Assembly: GCA_012295275.1 (NCBI GenBank)
Contig: CM022676.1
Span: 15,578,622 to 15,642,621 of the forward strand
Source of the DNA: Chrysomallon squamiferum
Lineage: Eukaryota; Mollusca; Gastropoda; Neomphalida; Peltospiridae
DNA: 64,000 nt
Direction of reading: 5' to 3'
Numbering within the stretch: the stretch's first letter is position 1; each line of letters begins with the position of its first letter. Shown here piece by piece: positions 26,261-64,000 of the stretch. Position numbers and translations under genes: made by a program. The notes under the pieces were generated by a model, which searched no databases, was not told the DNA's origin, and saw only the letters and a list, made by a program, of their open reading frames with translations.

Positions 26261-26343
26261 TTATTTTTGTGTGTGTTATTTCCAGTATATTTTATTTGGA
26301 AAACTATAATTTATTTATAAAGAATTAACAGTTTGGAAATTAA

Positions 26344-26350
26344 TTTTTAA

Positions 26351-26411
<61 letters not shown>

Positions 26412-26428
26412 TTAATAATAATAATAAT
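26344..26428. repeat. (AAT)n microsatellite
   Basis: About 25 AAT units with one interruption. Confidence 0.95.
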
Positions 26429-26599
26429 GTGTTTCCAATGTGGAGCCTGATTAAGACTTGCATTGTTTTAAATATTTGTATCTAACCAGCTTCAAAAACA
26501 AAACATAATAATAGTAATAAATAGCAACTTGCTTATTTTTAATTTTTCATCATACAATTTAGGATACAGATAAATAACAAACATATTTAATTTACTGTC

Positions 26600-27185
26600 T
26601 TTGTTTTTGTTCTTCATGTTTTCTTCTTGAATTCCTTACAGTTCACATTCAGGATGTTGAAAAGTACAATATCCAATGGCAAATCTGTTTTGAGTTCCGG
26701 TAATTCTGCTAGTTTAAAAAGTTGACCTGTCTTTTCCATCATTTTAGTAGAAAACTGCTCATCAAAAATAATTTTCTCTGTGAAGAAATCAGCTTCAGCA
26801 GACACAGTATTCCATATTGGTAAGAAATAATTGGCACTGAACTTGGTAAGAGAGAGACTTGTTTAGACAGAGTTGCTCGTCTATCCTTTCATTGCTGTTT
26901 GATTGTAACTTTGTGTTAGTTTTGTAATTCAATGTCTCTTCCTTACTAACAGATTTCCATGAACACATTCTGACAATAATTAACTTTTCCTACTGACAGA
27001 TGTAAAAGTGGCATCAAAAAATTCTGAAAGTACTTTCGGATACTTTCTCTCCAGTGTTTCGGGTTGGTAGTTGCTTGCTTATCCTGCAACAATTGAACAG
27101 ATGACTGATTTTCTTCTTATGTGGCTCAGTTCAGAAAGCAGGTTGGACAAGTTGTCAAGTTTTCTTAGCTTCAGGCCTGAGTTGA
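26600..27185 (-). other. Unrecognised degenerate coding-like segment
   Basis: A 63-codon minus-strand frame at 26614-26805 and further broken stretches to about 27185 have protein-like composition (for example KLAELPELKTDLPLDIVLFN and PETLERKYPKVLSEF). The frame changes repeatedly. No family is recognised. Its position between the transposase relic and the dispersed repeat suggests old transposon material. Confidence 0.25.
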
Positions 27186-27830
27186 CATACTAAAAGTACT
27201 AATCTAACTGTTCTTCTTTCGTCATTGCTTAGGTAAAGTAAATATCCTGCATAGTATTATAGTACAACTTTGATACTGCTAATAGAAGGAGCCAGTGTGA
27301 CTTTTCTTGTTTATTTCTTGCTGTGTCCTATCTTTACTGAAGGTTCATCTACAAATAAATTATAAGAAAAACATAAAATTGTCACTCACTTTTGTGTGTA
27401 TGTACATAATGATATATCTATCACATGTATACACACATGTATCCACTCTGCCTCTCTCTCTGTCTGACACACACAAACACACATACATATGTAAATTATC
27501 TTCATAATCTTCAATGAACAGATAGACAGACAGGTAGGTATCTGAAAATAGGCATGATTAGAGTGATGAAATTATTTGAATAAATATATTTCCCTGACAT
27601 ATCGAGAATCTGAAACATTTACCCTGTAAATGTTACTTCTTAAATACAGTATAGCTCAACTAAAATAATCTGACAAAAAAAAAGGAGAAATTAAAATTTG
27701 TTCTAACACATAAAACTGTATACTTTCATAATATATTTTGTTTAAGTACCATAAACCAGTCAGCTGTGAAGATCTGAACTCACATCAGCCAGGATGTGAG
27801 ATCCATCAACTATTTTACCCACATCTGCAG
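27186..27830 (+). repeat. Dispersed repeat, copy 1
   Basis: It shares long stretches with 40441-41405, such as ACTTTGATACTGCTAATAGA and CTACAAATAAATTA. Its distal part (CTGTAAATGTTA-TTCTTAAATACA...GATTTGAACTCACA-like) also matches 30760-31190. The conserved GA-TTTGAACTCAC block resembles a tRNA-derived B box, so a SINE-related element is possible. No coding capacity. Confidence 0.65.
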
Positions 27831-27867
27831 GTCATCAGCTGTAAAATAACAATGATCATATCAATGA

Positions 27868-28044
27868 TGATAATAATAATAATAGTAATAATACTACTAA
27901 TAATAATAGTAATAATAATAATAATAATAATTGTAGTAATAATAATAATAATAATAATAGTAATAATACTACTAATAATAATAGTAATAATAATAATAAT
28001 AATAATAGTAGTAATAATAATAATAATAATAATAATAATAGTAT
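27868..28044. repeat. Interrupted (AAT)n/(AGT) tract
   Basis: AAT runs with AGT/ACT interruptions that themselves repeat, so the tract contains an internal duplication of about 67 bp. Confidence 0.9.
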
Positions 28045-28298
28045 ATTTAGTGTACACTAAGAAGATAGGACCCTAAATCCCCAACATGAAAATCCACTGC
28101 TGTACCAACACAACTAATTCATTGAAAGAAGAAATTGTTTTGAAAATAATACCACATCAGACAGGAAAATAGACCAAAAAAAAAAAAAAATAATAACAAA
28201 ATAATAATAAATCAGCAATAATAAACTAAATACAAGCATGCAAAAATAATGAGACAAATAAAACTTTTATTAATTTAAACATTGTTTATGAAAATCAC

Positions 28299-30447
<2,149 letters not shown>

Positions 30448-30639
30448 CTGCATATCACAACAGGGAGAAAGACAAAAATGAAAATGAGGCAGAAGACCCT
30501 GTTACCATGATAACAAGACTGGCATGTCTGCAGTTGCATACTTTACTGAATGAGTTCATCTGTAGAAGTGAAGAATCTGTGGACAAAAATGTTTAAAAAT
30601 GTTTATTTAAAAACAAACAACATGTGTTTACATGTTTAA

Positions 30640-31290
30640 TATTCTATCTGCACCTACATTTACCCACACACTCAGTAGTAAATTATTGTCATTATCTGCA
30701 CAGACAGATATGCAGATGTAGAGACAGATAGATACACTGATCAATAAATAAATAGGTAGTCACAGAGGGAGACATATTGATATCTCAAACTAGTAAATAA
30801 ACTGTCCTGATATATCAAAGTTTTGAAACCTGTACACTGTAAATGTTATTTCTTAAATACAGTATAGCTCTATATTGCTACTAAAATAATTATTACAAAA
30901 ATATTTATTTTTCTGTTTTTCCTTGTTTTAAATATTTCTTTTCATTTACTATGCATACACACATCAGATGATCTGGACAACCAAAATCATTAGAACCTTT
31001 GACTGCATGAACTAAAACAGTCACAAAAAAATAAAAATAAACAAAAATAAAAATGTATTCTAAAATATAAAATTGCAGTTTCATAATTTACTTTTCAAAT
31101 TTTATTATAAATTAGTTAGTTCTGGAGATTTGAACTCACAGCAAACAGAATGTGAGATCCATCTACTGTTTTACCATCTTCCTATTATTAATTCATGTAG
31201 TGATTTTGTTATCCAAAAAAGAATATAATAAATTACAGCTGACAGGTAAAAATCAAATAGTGACAACTTTGAAGGAACATGATCTGAGGT
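30640..31290 (+). repeat. Dispersed repeat, copy 2 (3' part)
   Basis: Strongly matches 40985-41500: GATATCTCAAACTAGTAAATAAACTGTCC (one base differs), TATCAAAGTTTTGAAACCTG, and the GATTTGAACTCACAGCA block. It flanks the convertase relic on the side opposite copy 1. Confidence 0.7.
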
Positions 31291-32085
31291 CAGGTTGTTA
31301 CATATAAATTATCAAATATAACCAGCATTTATTTAGAGCAGAACTCAGAATTTTGAGTGTTCTTGTTCTCAGCGTTGTTTCCTTTGCAAAGACAGCTCAC
31401 TGAGTTGTTATTTAATTTATATGTAAATTACATGTTTTTATCAAAGCCTGGTATCATCTACTTTACATAGATTAAATATTTTGTCATTGTATTGTAAATT
31501 AATACAATCGCAGCAATATACAGGTTACTTAAACTTTATTCAGTTTATTAAATAAATGTATAAATATGTACAGCTAAATACAAACACACACACAAATACA
31601 TATATGTAAATATAATGAAAATAATTCTAAGATGTGTCTAACTCATAATGTATGATGTTGATTTTTCAACTCAGATTATGTTAACAATTTATTTTATTAA
31701 TTAGTTTTCTGTCACACCACATTTTACTTTTACAACTAATTTTTCAACTCGATGGATTTGCTTCAATAGGACTGGTATTTCATACTTAGAAGAAAAAAGA
31801 GAGATGTGATAGTCAATAGTCAGGCAGGAAAGCAGTGTTTGGAAATGACATTTTCTTTATGTAAGAGTATGGTAAGCCATTCTCTGTTCTTAGGCTGATA
31901 GGGTATAATGTATACATTAACGTGTTGTGTTTATGTTTCTAGTGGATAGATAAAATTATTGTTTCATATAGACTGCTGTCAGTTTATTTTTTAAGTTCCT
32001 TACCAGGTATGGACACTGTGATGTATATAAATTACGCATAGAGCTATATAGAGACTCACAGATACAAACACACAGATAGTCTATA

Positions 32086-32132
<47 letters not shown>

Positions 32133-32684
32133 CAGCTATACCCACACTCCTATACATACATCCACAGATATGTATATGCATATATATTTACAGTCATATG
32201 TGTTACCTCCCTTATTGTAGATTGGTATCGAGCGCTCGATACTGAGTAAAACGGGTAAGTCTGCGTAAACTTAATGTTCAGAACTCGGAGTGTTTCGTAA
32301 AACATGCATGGAAAAGAAGAACATTTTTCAGTCTATTAGACATGTTTCTGCGAACAGACACGATTCATCTATACGTGTCTCAGTGTCGCTAGATATTTTC
32401 GTTGACCATCTTATCAGAGTCATCGGCCCCGAATGAAGCAAAGCACTGGGACCCGTACGTGTACACATACACTGACTGCACGTGTTACTTGACCAGGGGT
32501 CCCCATAGGTAACGCCCAGTGTACCTATACCTTACGACGATGCTGACTACATACTTAGTCCTGGTCTTAATATTGAAGCAATTCATCCCACCATCTATTT
32601 CAAGGTTAAAACTCCTTTCAGTTATTAGTATAAGAATAACTATAACGTAAAATCAGAGGAATTTTTTAAACATAATGTATTTGT
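31291..32684. other. Non-coding DNA downstream of the secreted-protein gene
   Basis: Holds a (TA)n tract at 32088-32128 and, at about 32205-32580, a stretch of visibly higher GC content (GAGCGCTCGATACTGAG..., ACCAGGGGTCCCC) that stands out from its surroundings. No open reading frame or recognised repeat is supported there. Confidence 0.4.
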
Positions 32685-32690
32685 TTTATT
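32685..32690 (-). terminator. Polyadenylation signal AATAAA
   Basis: AATAAA on the minus strand, 44 bp downstream of the TAA stop of the secreted-protein gene and in the expected position for its 3' end. Confidence 0.5.
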
Positions 32691-32734
32691 GAAGAACTTT
32701 TCTTTAAGTAAAACCAAGAATTGAGAAATACTTG

Positions 32735-35308
<2,574 letters not shown>

Positions 35309-35548
35309 CTTTGTTGTCTTCGTTCGAATGAGGGCGACGACGGTCGAGTTGGCGTTTAAACAGAGAAAGAAACATGAACCTATGAAACAAATGTCGCCTC
35401 TTCTCACCTGATTTCATCAGTGAACCTTCCACCATCTAATTAGCTTTACAGTTTCCTGTGAACAGTAATTTATCTTTTGATATTATCATAATCATTGTTG
35501 ATTTCTGAACGTCCGCAGTCTGTTAATTGTAATAAAACACACATAATA

Positions 35549-35553
35549 ATATA

Positions 35554-35590
<37 letters not shown>

Positions 35591-35596
35591 GTAATA

Positions 35597-35647
<51 letters not shown>

Positions 35648-35785
35648 TAATAAATAACTAAATACATTTTAAAATAAACCGAATGCTTTGAAACAAATGT
35701 TGCCATTTCTCACTTTCGTTTAACTGATACCAGGATCTGAATAACACCAGTACATTTAGCTGTGAAAACTAATTTTGTTTTAATC

Positions 35786-35821
<36 letters not shown>

Positions 35822-35822
35822 A

Positions 35823-35890
<68 letters not shown>
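35549..35890. repeat. (AAT)n, (TATC)n and (TA)n microsatellites
   Basis: AAT/AGT run at 35549-35641, TATC run at about 35788-35860, TA run at 35861-35890. Confidence 0.93.
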
Positions 35891-35896
<6 letters not shown>

Positions 35897-36271
35897 CATG
35901 TATGTATGTGTGTATGTATATGATTACATAGTTAGATAGATATCTATGACATTGCAAATAATGAAAAATAATAACTTTCTCTCTCTGTATCTCTCTTTCT
36001 CTCTCTGTCTGAAAGACACACACACAGACACACACACATACAGATATGCATCTTGACATACTCAGTTGATCCTTTCAGCTTTACATTCGATCAAAACTAA
36101 AGTTGGCTGACAAAATTAAAGTTGTTAATAACAAACAAAAATAAATAAATTTAATTATAGAAACACGTTTACACGTTTACAGTGGGTGAATGGAAAACCG
36201 TAAATATTTTAAGATAAGTTTTGAGCTCAAATTTTAGTACAGAGCGATATATTTTAAGATAAAATAATAAC

Positions 36272-36314
<43 letters not shown>

Positions 36315-37077
36315 TTTAATAAAAAGATCGGTTCCAGATTTAAAGAATCAATTTCTGATAAAATACTGAAAGCGTATTACAGTAAAGAATTGTGAAATAT
36401 AACAATTTATAAATTCATAATCAAATACTTTCAGCAAGATTGCGGCTCTACTCATCTTTCTTACCAGTTCCAACCACTTCCTTTTGACTGAATTATTTAG
36501 TGTAACATGTGTGCGGAAGTGTAGAAGTCTTATCTGTATGTGTTTCTGGTTTATACATTTACGTATGCGTCACATATATTTGTTTATGCGTTTTTGTATG
36601 CGTATGTAAAAGGGTTTGACCGTAAGGTATTTATATGCCATTTTATTTTTTATTTTTTTCTTAACCGAAAACATATTTCTACATTTTGTCCCCTGTACTG
36701 TGGTGTATACGGTAATTAAAGTGAAAGTACACTTATCAGTTAATTTCGTGGAAACCTTAATGTTTACATCAGCAGTAAATAAAAACTCAGTGTCTATACC
36801 ACCTCATCAGATACATCCGCTGAAGCTGACTGCAAATGTTTGGTATGTAGACTTTTCTATTTCAAAACTAATTAAACACACATTTTGTTCTCTTCTGTTT
36901 TATTTGTTCCAGTATTTCTTTTCTAAACTAGGAGCGTAAAATGCAAATAAACATAACCAATTGATTTATTATTAGTGTTGTTGTTGTTGTTATTATATAT
37001 TTATTATTATTATTATCATTTAGATTTTTTATCCCCTTCAGCTTCGAGACACTTATTTGTTTACTACATACATACAC

Positions 37078-37108
<31 letters not shown>

Positions 37109-37138
37109 TATATAATCTGGATATATAAGAGGAACAGA

Positions 37139-37258
<120 letters not shown>

Positions 37259-37850
37259 GTTGGTATTCCTGATAATACTAGGTATAGAGAGAAAACTTTG
37301 TTAAAAAATATGTGTAATAATAACAATAATAATAATAATAACAATTCCTTTATGATACAGTGTATTGCTTAGTACTATAAATGTTCTGTTTCATCTATTT
37401 AAATTTGTTTGCATATGAATAAGTAGATTCTACACTGAAAGTTCGAATAGTTCTACGATCCGTATTTAAAGTGTCTGTCCTCTCTGATCAGTTGATTATT
37501 GAGAAATGTGTGAGTGATAACATGATGTACTAATCTTTTTTTTTTGTCCAGACTAAAGTTTTCTTAGTTGTCTCACATTTATTACCCTGAGATAAAGATC
37601 TCTTTAGTAAAAACTTAACTTCATCAGCGAGAGAGAGACAGAGAATATATTAGTTATAAATTTCAGTTATAAAAATTAAAATTCGAACATAAACTTCGAG
37701 ATATATAAGAACAAAACAAATTAAAATGCATACCCGAATGAGACACTATATTTTCCATGACAGATTAAAGATAGCTCGAGAGGAATTTCACAAATTATAT
37801 ATGATGATGATGATGGTGTTTTAGAGGAGAAGGAAATAAAAGAAACTCAC

Positions 37851-38064
37851 CCAGTTTCGGCTGGACTATTTTATCTCCTACTTTACTCGGGTGGATGATG
37901 TCTCGTTTAGAAAGCGACTTCAGATCAAAGCCGTGATTCTGTCCTGAGTGGCTTCTCTTCGACTCGACAGCATCAACATCTGAGTCAGACACCTGCACAG
38001 GCTGGGCCAACGCTAATAGCAGACAAAGAAACGCTAAGACAAACCGAAAAGCGACTCCCTTCAT
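37851..38064 (-). CDS. Secreted dibasic protein, alternative or duplicate exon 1
   Basis: Same length (71 codons plus 1 nt), same donor and nearly the same protein as 35308-35095 (MKGVAFRFVLAFLCLLLALA, ESKR, LSKR, DIIHPSKVGDKI). Open, with mostly scattered substitutions, which suggests constraint. No second copy of exon 2 exists between here and 35400, so it either uses exon 2 at 32949 as an alternative first exon or is a partial gene duplicate. Which applies cannot be decided from sequence. Confidence 0.6.
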
Positions 38065-38298
38065 CTTTGTTGTCTTCGTCCGAATGATGGTGACGATGTT
38101 GCTGTTGGTTTTTAAATATAGAAAGAAACATGAACCTCTGAAACAAATGTCGCCTCTTCTCACCCGATTTGATCAGTGAACCTTCCACCATCTAATTAGC
38201 TTTACAGTTTCCTGTGAACAGTAATTTATATTTTGATATTATCATAATCATTGTTGATTTCTGGACGTTCGCAGTATGTTAGCTGTAACAAAACAGAC

Positions 38299-38299
<1 letters not shown>

Positions 38300-38382
<83 letters not shown>
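38300..38382. repeat. (AAT)n-(ATT)n palindromic microsatellite
   Basis: An AAT run turns into an ATT run at about 38338, so the two halves are self-complementary and can form one long hairpin. Confidence 0.9.
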
Positions 38383-38645
38383 ACAAATGAATAAATACAT
38401 TTATAAACAGAAAATTAAATACATAAATATATAAATACAAATAAAAAATAACGATAAATAAATAAACCGGATGTGCTGAAACAAATATTGTCATTTCTCA
38501 GTTTCATTTAACTGATACCAGTAACTGAATAACACCAGTACATTTAGCTGTGAAAACTAATTTAGTTTTAATCTTATCATCATAATGATCATTATATATA
38601 TATGATTACATGTATAGATAGATACATATGGCACTGCAAATGAAA

Positions 38646-38699
<54 letters not shown>

Positions 38700-39903
38700 C
38701 TCTCTCTCTCTGTCTCACTCACACACACACGTATAGAGACATGCACACTGATCCTTTCGCCGAAACATTAAATTAACACTAAAGTTGGCTGACGTGACAG
38801 ATCTAAAACAAAAACACAAATAAATAAATAAATTTAATAATAGAAACACGTTTACCGTAAATTTTACAAAATTAGTTTTGAGTTCAAATTTTAGAACAAC
38901 ACTACATATTTTACGTTAATAACAAACAAAAATAAATAAATAACATGAAATAAAATAAAGATTGGTACCAGTATCAAAGATCAACTTCTGATAAAATACC
39001 CTGAGAGTATTACAGTATAAAATTGTGAAATATAACATTTTATAAATTTATAATTAAATACTTTCAGGAAGATAGCGGCTACCACTGATCTTTTATACCA
39101 GTTCCAAACGCTTCCTTTAGACTGAATTGTCTAGTATATTTTGTGTATGTGTGCGGATGTGTGTCAGCATTGTGTGTGTGCGTTTGTGGCTTATATATTT
39201 ACGTATGCTTGCACATGTATTTTTGTCTATGCGATTTTATATGCGTATGTAAATGTGTTTGAATAAATATTTCTACATTGTGTCCCCTGTACTGTGGTGT
39301 ATACGGTAATTAAAGTGAAAGTACACTTATCAGTTAATTTCGTGGAAACGTTAATGTTTATTTCAGCAGTAAATAAAAACTCAGTTTATATACCACGTCA
39401 TCAGAAACATCGGCTGAAGCTGACTGCAAATGTTTGATATGTAGACTTTTCTATTTCAAAACTAATTAAACACACATTTTGTTCTCTTCTGTTTTATTTG
39501 TTCCAGTATTTCTTCTTTAAACTAGGAGCGTAAAATGTAAATAAACAACATTAATTAATTAATTAATTTATTATTATTGTTGTTGTTGTTATTATTATTA
39601 TTATTATTTTTGTTGTTGTTGTTGTTGTTGTTGTACTTGTTGTAGTTGTTGATAACGTGTTTGTTGAAGGATGACGCCGGTGCGTGATATGGCATATAAA
39701 TACATTTTATGTGTCTGTAAGTGTTAGTTGACATTTTGTATGACAGTTTTGTATAACTGTAGTTACATGAATCATGCATCTGGCTACAAGGATGATGAGA
39801 ACAAATTATTTTCAATTCGTTTTTTTTTTCATATATAGACACACACACACATGCACACCCACAGATACACACACAGAGATATATGTATATGTATATCTAT
39901 ATA

Positions 39904-40099
<196 letters not shown>

Positions 40100-40227
40100 A
40101 CGGTATCCCTGATCAAACTAGGTATAGAAAGAAAACTTGGTATAATGGCTTAATGTAATTTAAAATATCTGACATAAAATCTATATGATAATAATACTAC
40201 TACTACTACTAATAATAATAATAATAA

Positions 40228-40272
<45 letters not shown>

Positions 40273-40440
40273 GAAGAAGAATAAGAAGAATAATAACAAT
40301 TCCTTTATGACACAATTTATCGTTTAGTACTATAAATATCCTGTTTCGTCTATTTAAATTAGTTTGCAAATGACTAAGTAGATTCTATACTGAAAGTTGG
40401 AATGTTTGTACGATCCGTATTTAAAATGTCTCTCCTCTCA

Positions 40441-41510
40441 GAGTTGACATAAAAGTACTGATCTAACTGTTTTTCCTTCATGTTTGCTCAGGTAAAGTGA
40501 ACATCTTGTAGAGTGTTACTTTGATACTGCTAATAGAAGGAGCCAGTGTGCCTTTTGTTGTCTATTTCTTACTGTTTACTATCCTTACTGAAGGTCCATC
40601 TACAAATAAATTACACGAAAACATCAAACTATCTCTATCCACCACACATTATCACATGCATGCACTCTGTCTTTCTGCCTCGCACACACAGTACACACAA
40701 ATACATATGTAAACTGTTTTTGATCATCTTGAACAAACACAGACAGATAAGTATCTCAAAATAAGCATGATTAGACTGATGAACTTCTTAGAATAAATAT
40801 ATTTTCCTGATATCACAAAGTTTTGAAAGCTGTGCTCTAGACAAAAACAAATGTGTGTAAGAAGAACATTACATTTACTTACTTTGGAACTATGTCTGAC
40901 AAAGTCAGCAACTTTGTTTCTGAAATCATAAGTATTAGATCTATTTATATGCAAAGTGACAAACAGAGCGTTCACTCTAAGAGAGACAGACAGATTGATA
41001 TCTCAAACAAGTAAATAAACTGTCCTGATATATCAAAGTTTTGAAACCTGTACACTGTAAATGTTATTTCTTAAATACAACACAGCTCTATATTGCTACT
41101 AAACAATTATTATAAACACTATTTATTTTGTTGTCTTTCCTTGTTTTAAATATTTCTTTTCATTTACTATATATACACACATCAGATGATCTGGACAACC
41201 AAAAACATTAGAACCTTTGACTGCATGAACTAAAACAGTCTTAAAAGAAATAAACAGAAACATTGAAATTTGTTCTCAAATATAATACTGCACAGTTTCA
41301 TAATTTATTTTTCAAATGTTAATATAAACTAGTTAGTTCTGAAGATTTGAACTCACAGCAGCCAGAATGTGGGATCCATCTACTGTTTTACCATCTTCAT
41401 GTTATTAGTTTATGTAGTCATTTTGTTATCCAAATAGGAATATAATAAATTTACAGCTGATAGGTAACAAATTTAACAACTTTGAAGGAACATGGTCTGT
41501 TGTTAAACAT
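40441..41510 (+). repeat. Dispersed repeat, copy 3 (most complete)
   Basis: Its first ~360 bp match copy 1 (27186-27580) and its last ~500 bp match copies 1 and 2 (27590-27830; 30760-31290). It carries no gene, which suggests it is the standard form of the element. Confidence 0.65.
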
Positions 41511-41589
41511 AGCACTAAAAATATAACTTCCGCATTAGTAGTTAATATGGGTTACATATACATACACAAAAACACCACAACAACAACAA

Positions 41590-41636
<47 letters not shown>

Positions 41637-41640
41637 TAAA

Positions 41641-41681
<41 letters not shown>

Positions 41682-41697
41682 TAATAATAATAATAAA
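41590..41697. repeat. (AAT)n microsatellite
   Basis: AAT runs with a few AAA interruptions. Confidence 0.95.
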
Positions 41698-43026
41698 TTA
41701 ATTAATTAATTAAATAAATAAATAGAAATATGATGACGTGATGAATATAATAAATCAGCTATAAATAAATAGAGAGATAGATAAATAAAAACAAATATAT
41801 AAATAGATAGACGGATAGATAGACAGATAAAAAAAAATAAAAAAAATAAATAAGTAAATAAATTAATAAAAGCTGCAGGAACCTGAAGGAAGTTTTCAGA
41901 ACGCTTTATCATTATTTATAGAAATAGTTAAATTTAATTAGAGTCTTGTTTAATGATGTTAGTTTCTACTTATTATTATTGATAGTGTGGAATTATTTGT
42001 TCTTACTTTCACTCTTTCCTATCTTAAAATGTATATAATGTAAGTTATATACAAAGCACACTTAACTTGTTGTTAAATCCTGAAGTCACAAATCATTATA
42101 TAGACAAATGTCACATACATGCGTTTGTAGTGTAAACTGATTATACTAAATTAATGGAATATAATTGTCTACACTGTTTCTCACCAGTGATTTAACACAG
42201 CTACAACCAGTTACAATCATGTTTACAAAATGTTAGATTATCAAATTTACTATATATAGATTAATCAGAATATGACTAACCAAAGTTTAATCACAGTTTT
42301 ATAAATTTATCGCAATTTTATGCTGTACAGTATCAGCTAATTGAAAGAAACACGCTTTAACTTTAAAACATAACACACTATACAAATATACACTGCATAT
42401 AACATTGCCCGAATGTAAAGATAATGCAAGTATCAAACCACATTTAAAACATATGTGTATAACAAGATTCTTGAATGAATAATTGTCAAATGTTTGACAT
42501 ATGTAAGAATGTCTGTATGCGTATGTATACGTATTGTAAAATTAATAACATAAGCTGTTTCGATGTTTTAAGTAAATACATTAATAAAGCTATACTTTGT
42601 TATGTTGGTGCATTATCATCGACGCCAAATACATGTAACACAAAACAACCTTAGCCCAAAATGACTGGCATTTATGTCATTACCATTTCATAATATTATT
42701 TAAGCCTTCTATTTCATACCCTTTGTTTGTTTGTTCTTTCATTACTTCATTTTGTACCTTCCTTCATTCTTTCTTGATTTTCTTGCCAGAAGTCTTAATA
42801 CATATTGACCCTTCAGAATTTATTTATTTTTCTTGTTACAGTTTTCTTTTCTATTTATCTGAAATTGTTTAACTGATACTCATTTCCCGATCTCTCTCTC
42901 TCTCTCAGGCACACACACACACAGACACGCACACACACACAAACACACACACACACGCACACACACGGAGGAAGATGAACTCAAAAGTATTCAATATTAA
43001 AAATAAAACAAGAACAAAGACGCAAA

Positions 43027-62808
<19,782 letters not shown>

Positions 62809-63029
62809 CTGAAATAAACATAGATTTATGTACGATCAGTCAATTATAATACTACAATTTCTTCAGAAAGAAAACAGAATTAACAGAAATATGATAATTT
62901 TCATTTGCAAAGATATTTGCTAGAATATAATACAGATGCTACCATATATTTTGCGTTGTTATAGATACCAACAACGAACATTTTTATCAGTAAAAATATT
63001 TTCAATTATAGTTATTTTAGCGAAAACAA

Positions 63030-63099
<70 letters not shown>

Positions 63100-64000
63100 T
63101 ACTGAAAGGTTTCAATATGACCTGACACAACCATTGTTAATATATAATTAGTTAAATAATAATTTACGCCGATACGTGTTTTCAATTTTCCAAAAATATT
63201 TAATTTCTTCCAGCACTGAATACATCTTTACATCTAAGTTCTCGTTTTAAAATAAATATTTGTTTTAATTTTGTTTTCAATATTTTAATTTCGCAAATCC
63301 AAAGTCACAACAGAAAATAGTGATAAAGCTATTTACTTTTCAGAAATAGCAATCTGCTTTTATTATTGTATTACAGGATCACATAATTCAACTATATAAT
63401 TGCATTAATTAATCATAATTCAGTTGTCTAAGAGTTAAGTTTGGCTTTATTAGTTCTTGAATGAACACACACTATAAGTCGTTTGAAGTAATAATTCATT
63501 TTCTTTTTAAATTAAATATTTTCTACTTCAAAATATAATCGCAATAGAAAATAGTGACACGACTTTTTATTTGATAGAAATAATAGTCCTTTTTTAATTT
63601 TTAATAAATATTATGCATAACTGATAATTATAATGATTAACAGGCACAGACAATTCAACTTTATAAGTGCATTAATCAAAATCTATTAATGTGTTAAATA
63701 TTTAACGTCAGCTTTATTAGTGTTTGAATGAACACATAATTTAAAACATTTTAACTAAGAAATATATGTTTCTCTGTTGTTGTTTTTTTAAATATCACTT
63801 CACTGACAAGCAATCTCAATTTAATCATCAGCAGCAAATAGTTCAGTAGAAAATTAAACGTTTCATTGACTTGGGATTAGTTGTAGACTGGAAACGTAAA
63901 GAAGTCCTAACTTTAAATAAATAATAATTAAAAAAATAATAATAATAATAAATCACTGATAAAAACAGCGGATGCCCCTGAAGTGAAACACTGAAAGGTT
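62809..64000. other. Gene C upstream intron, no exon seen
   Basis: Holds an (AAT)n run at 63032-63098 and two loosely similar AT-rich stretches at about 63180-63440 and 63490-63760 that look like a diverged tandem pair. No signal-peptide or SRCR exon is visible. Confidence 0.5.

Noticed and set aside
36616-36939. Plus-strand 107-codon frame upstream of the secreted-protein exon 1
   Set aside because: The duplicate copy at 39270-39545 does not keep it open, and it has no domain or splice context. It is conserved only as part of the segmental duplication.

Overview
The window is AT-rich nuclear DNA from an animal. Every convincing coding segment is a short exon bounded by GT/AG splice sites, introns are long, and microsatellites are everywhere: (AAT)n, (GA)n, (CA)n, (TATC)n, and degenerate ACT/ATT triplet tracts. 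The domain types (two-exon group A SRCR, Ig-like, FN3, a metazoan proprotein convertase, Ty3/Gypsy and DDE_Tnp_4 relics) and the repeat style suggest a lophotrochozoan, most likely a cephalopod mollusc. The species call is inference. No rRNA, tRNA, CRISPR or bacterial-type operon was seen. All recognised host coding exons are on the minus strand.

Layout. (1) 623-1204: the first two coding exons of a receptor gene (gene B: signal peptide plus half an SRCR domain) that runs off the left edge. (2) 8253-18776: gene A, a probable type I membrane receptor with a signal peptide, two tandem pairs of unusual Cys-rich Ig-like domains, a Thr-rich stalk, FN3, a TM helix and a tail with tyrosine motifs. 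(3) 22446-24424: an orphan copy of the same family, with a broken Ig-like exon and a Ser/Thr-rich exon built from a 30-bp minisatellite. (4) About 25.4-31.3 kb: a decayed DDE transposase, a decayed furin/kexin-type convertase, and copies of a dispersed repeat. (5) 32735-40440: a small two-exon gene for a 142-residue secreted, dibasic, Cys-free protein, whose first exon lies in a tandemly duplicated unit of about 2.6 kb. (6) 43027-62808: gene C, a receptor with seven group A SRCR domains in the window, two Ig domains, FN3 and a TM exon. Its 5' end lies beyond the right edge. A Ty3/Gypsy relic and a near-perfect 67-bp inverted repeat sit in its largest intron.

How the parts relate. Genes A and C share one 3' module (FN3, a dead second FN3, TM, flanking non-coding DNA) on entirely different ectodomains. 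Genes A and B share one 5' module (upstream block and signal-peptide exon) on different ectodomains. Nearly all extracellular exons are symmetrical phase 1-1 units, or two-exon units with phase 1 at the outer ends, so they can be added, lost or swapped without changing frame. Introns beside several of them are lined with triplet microsatellites. The locus looks like a receptor family, perhaps for immune recognition, that evolves by exon shuffling and tandem duplication. Several copies are damaged: a frame change in one Ig exon of gene A, a truncated tail in gene C, and scars of collapsed SRCR domains.
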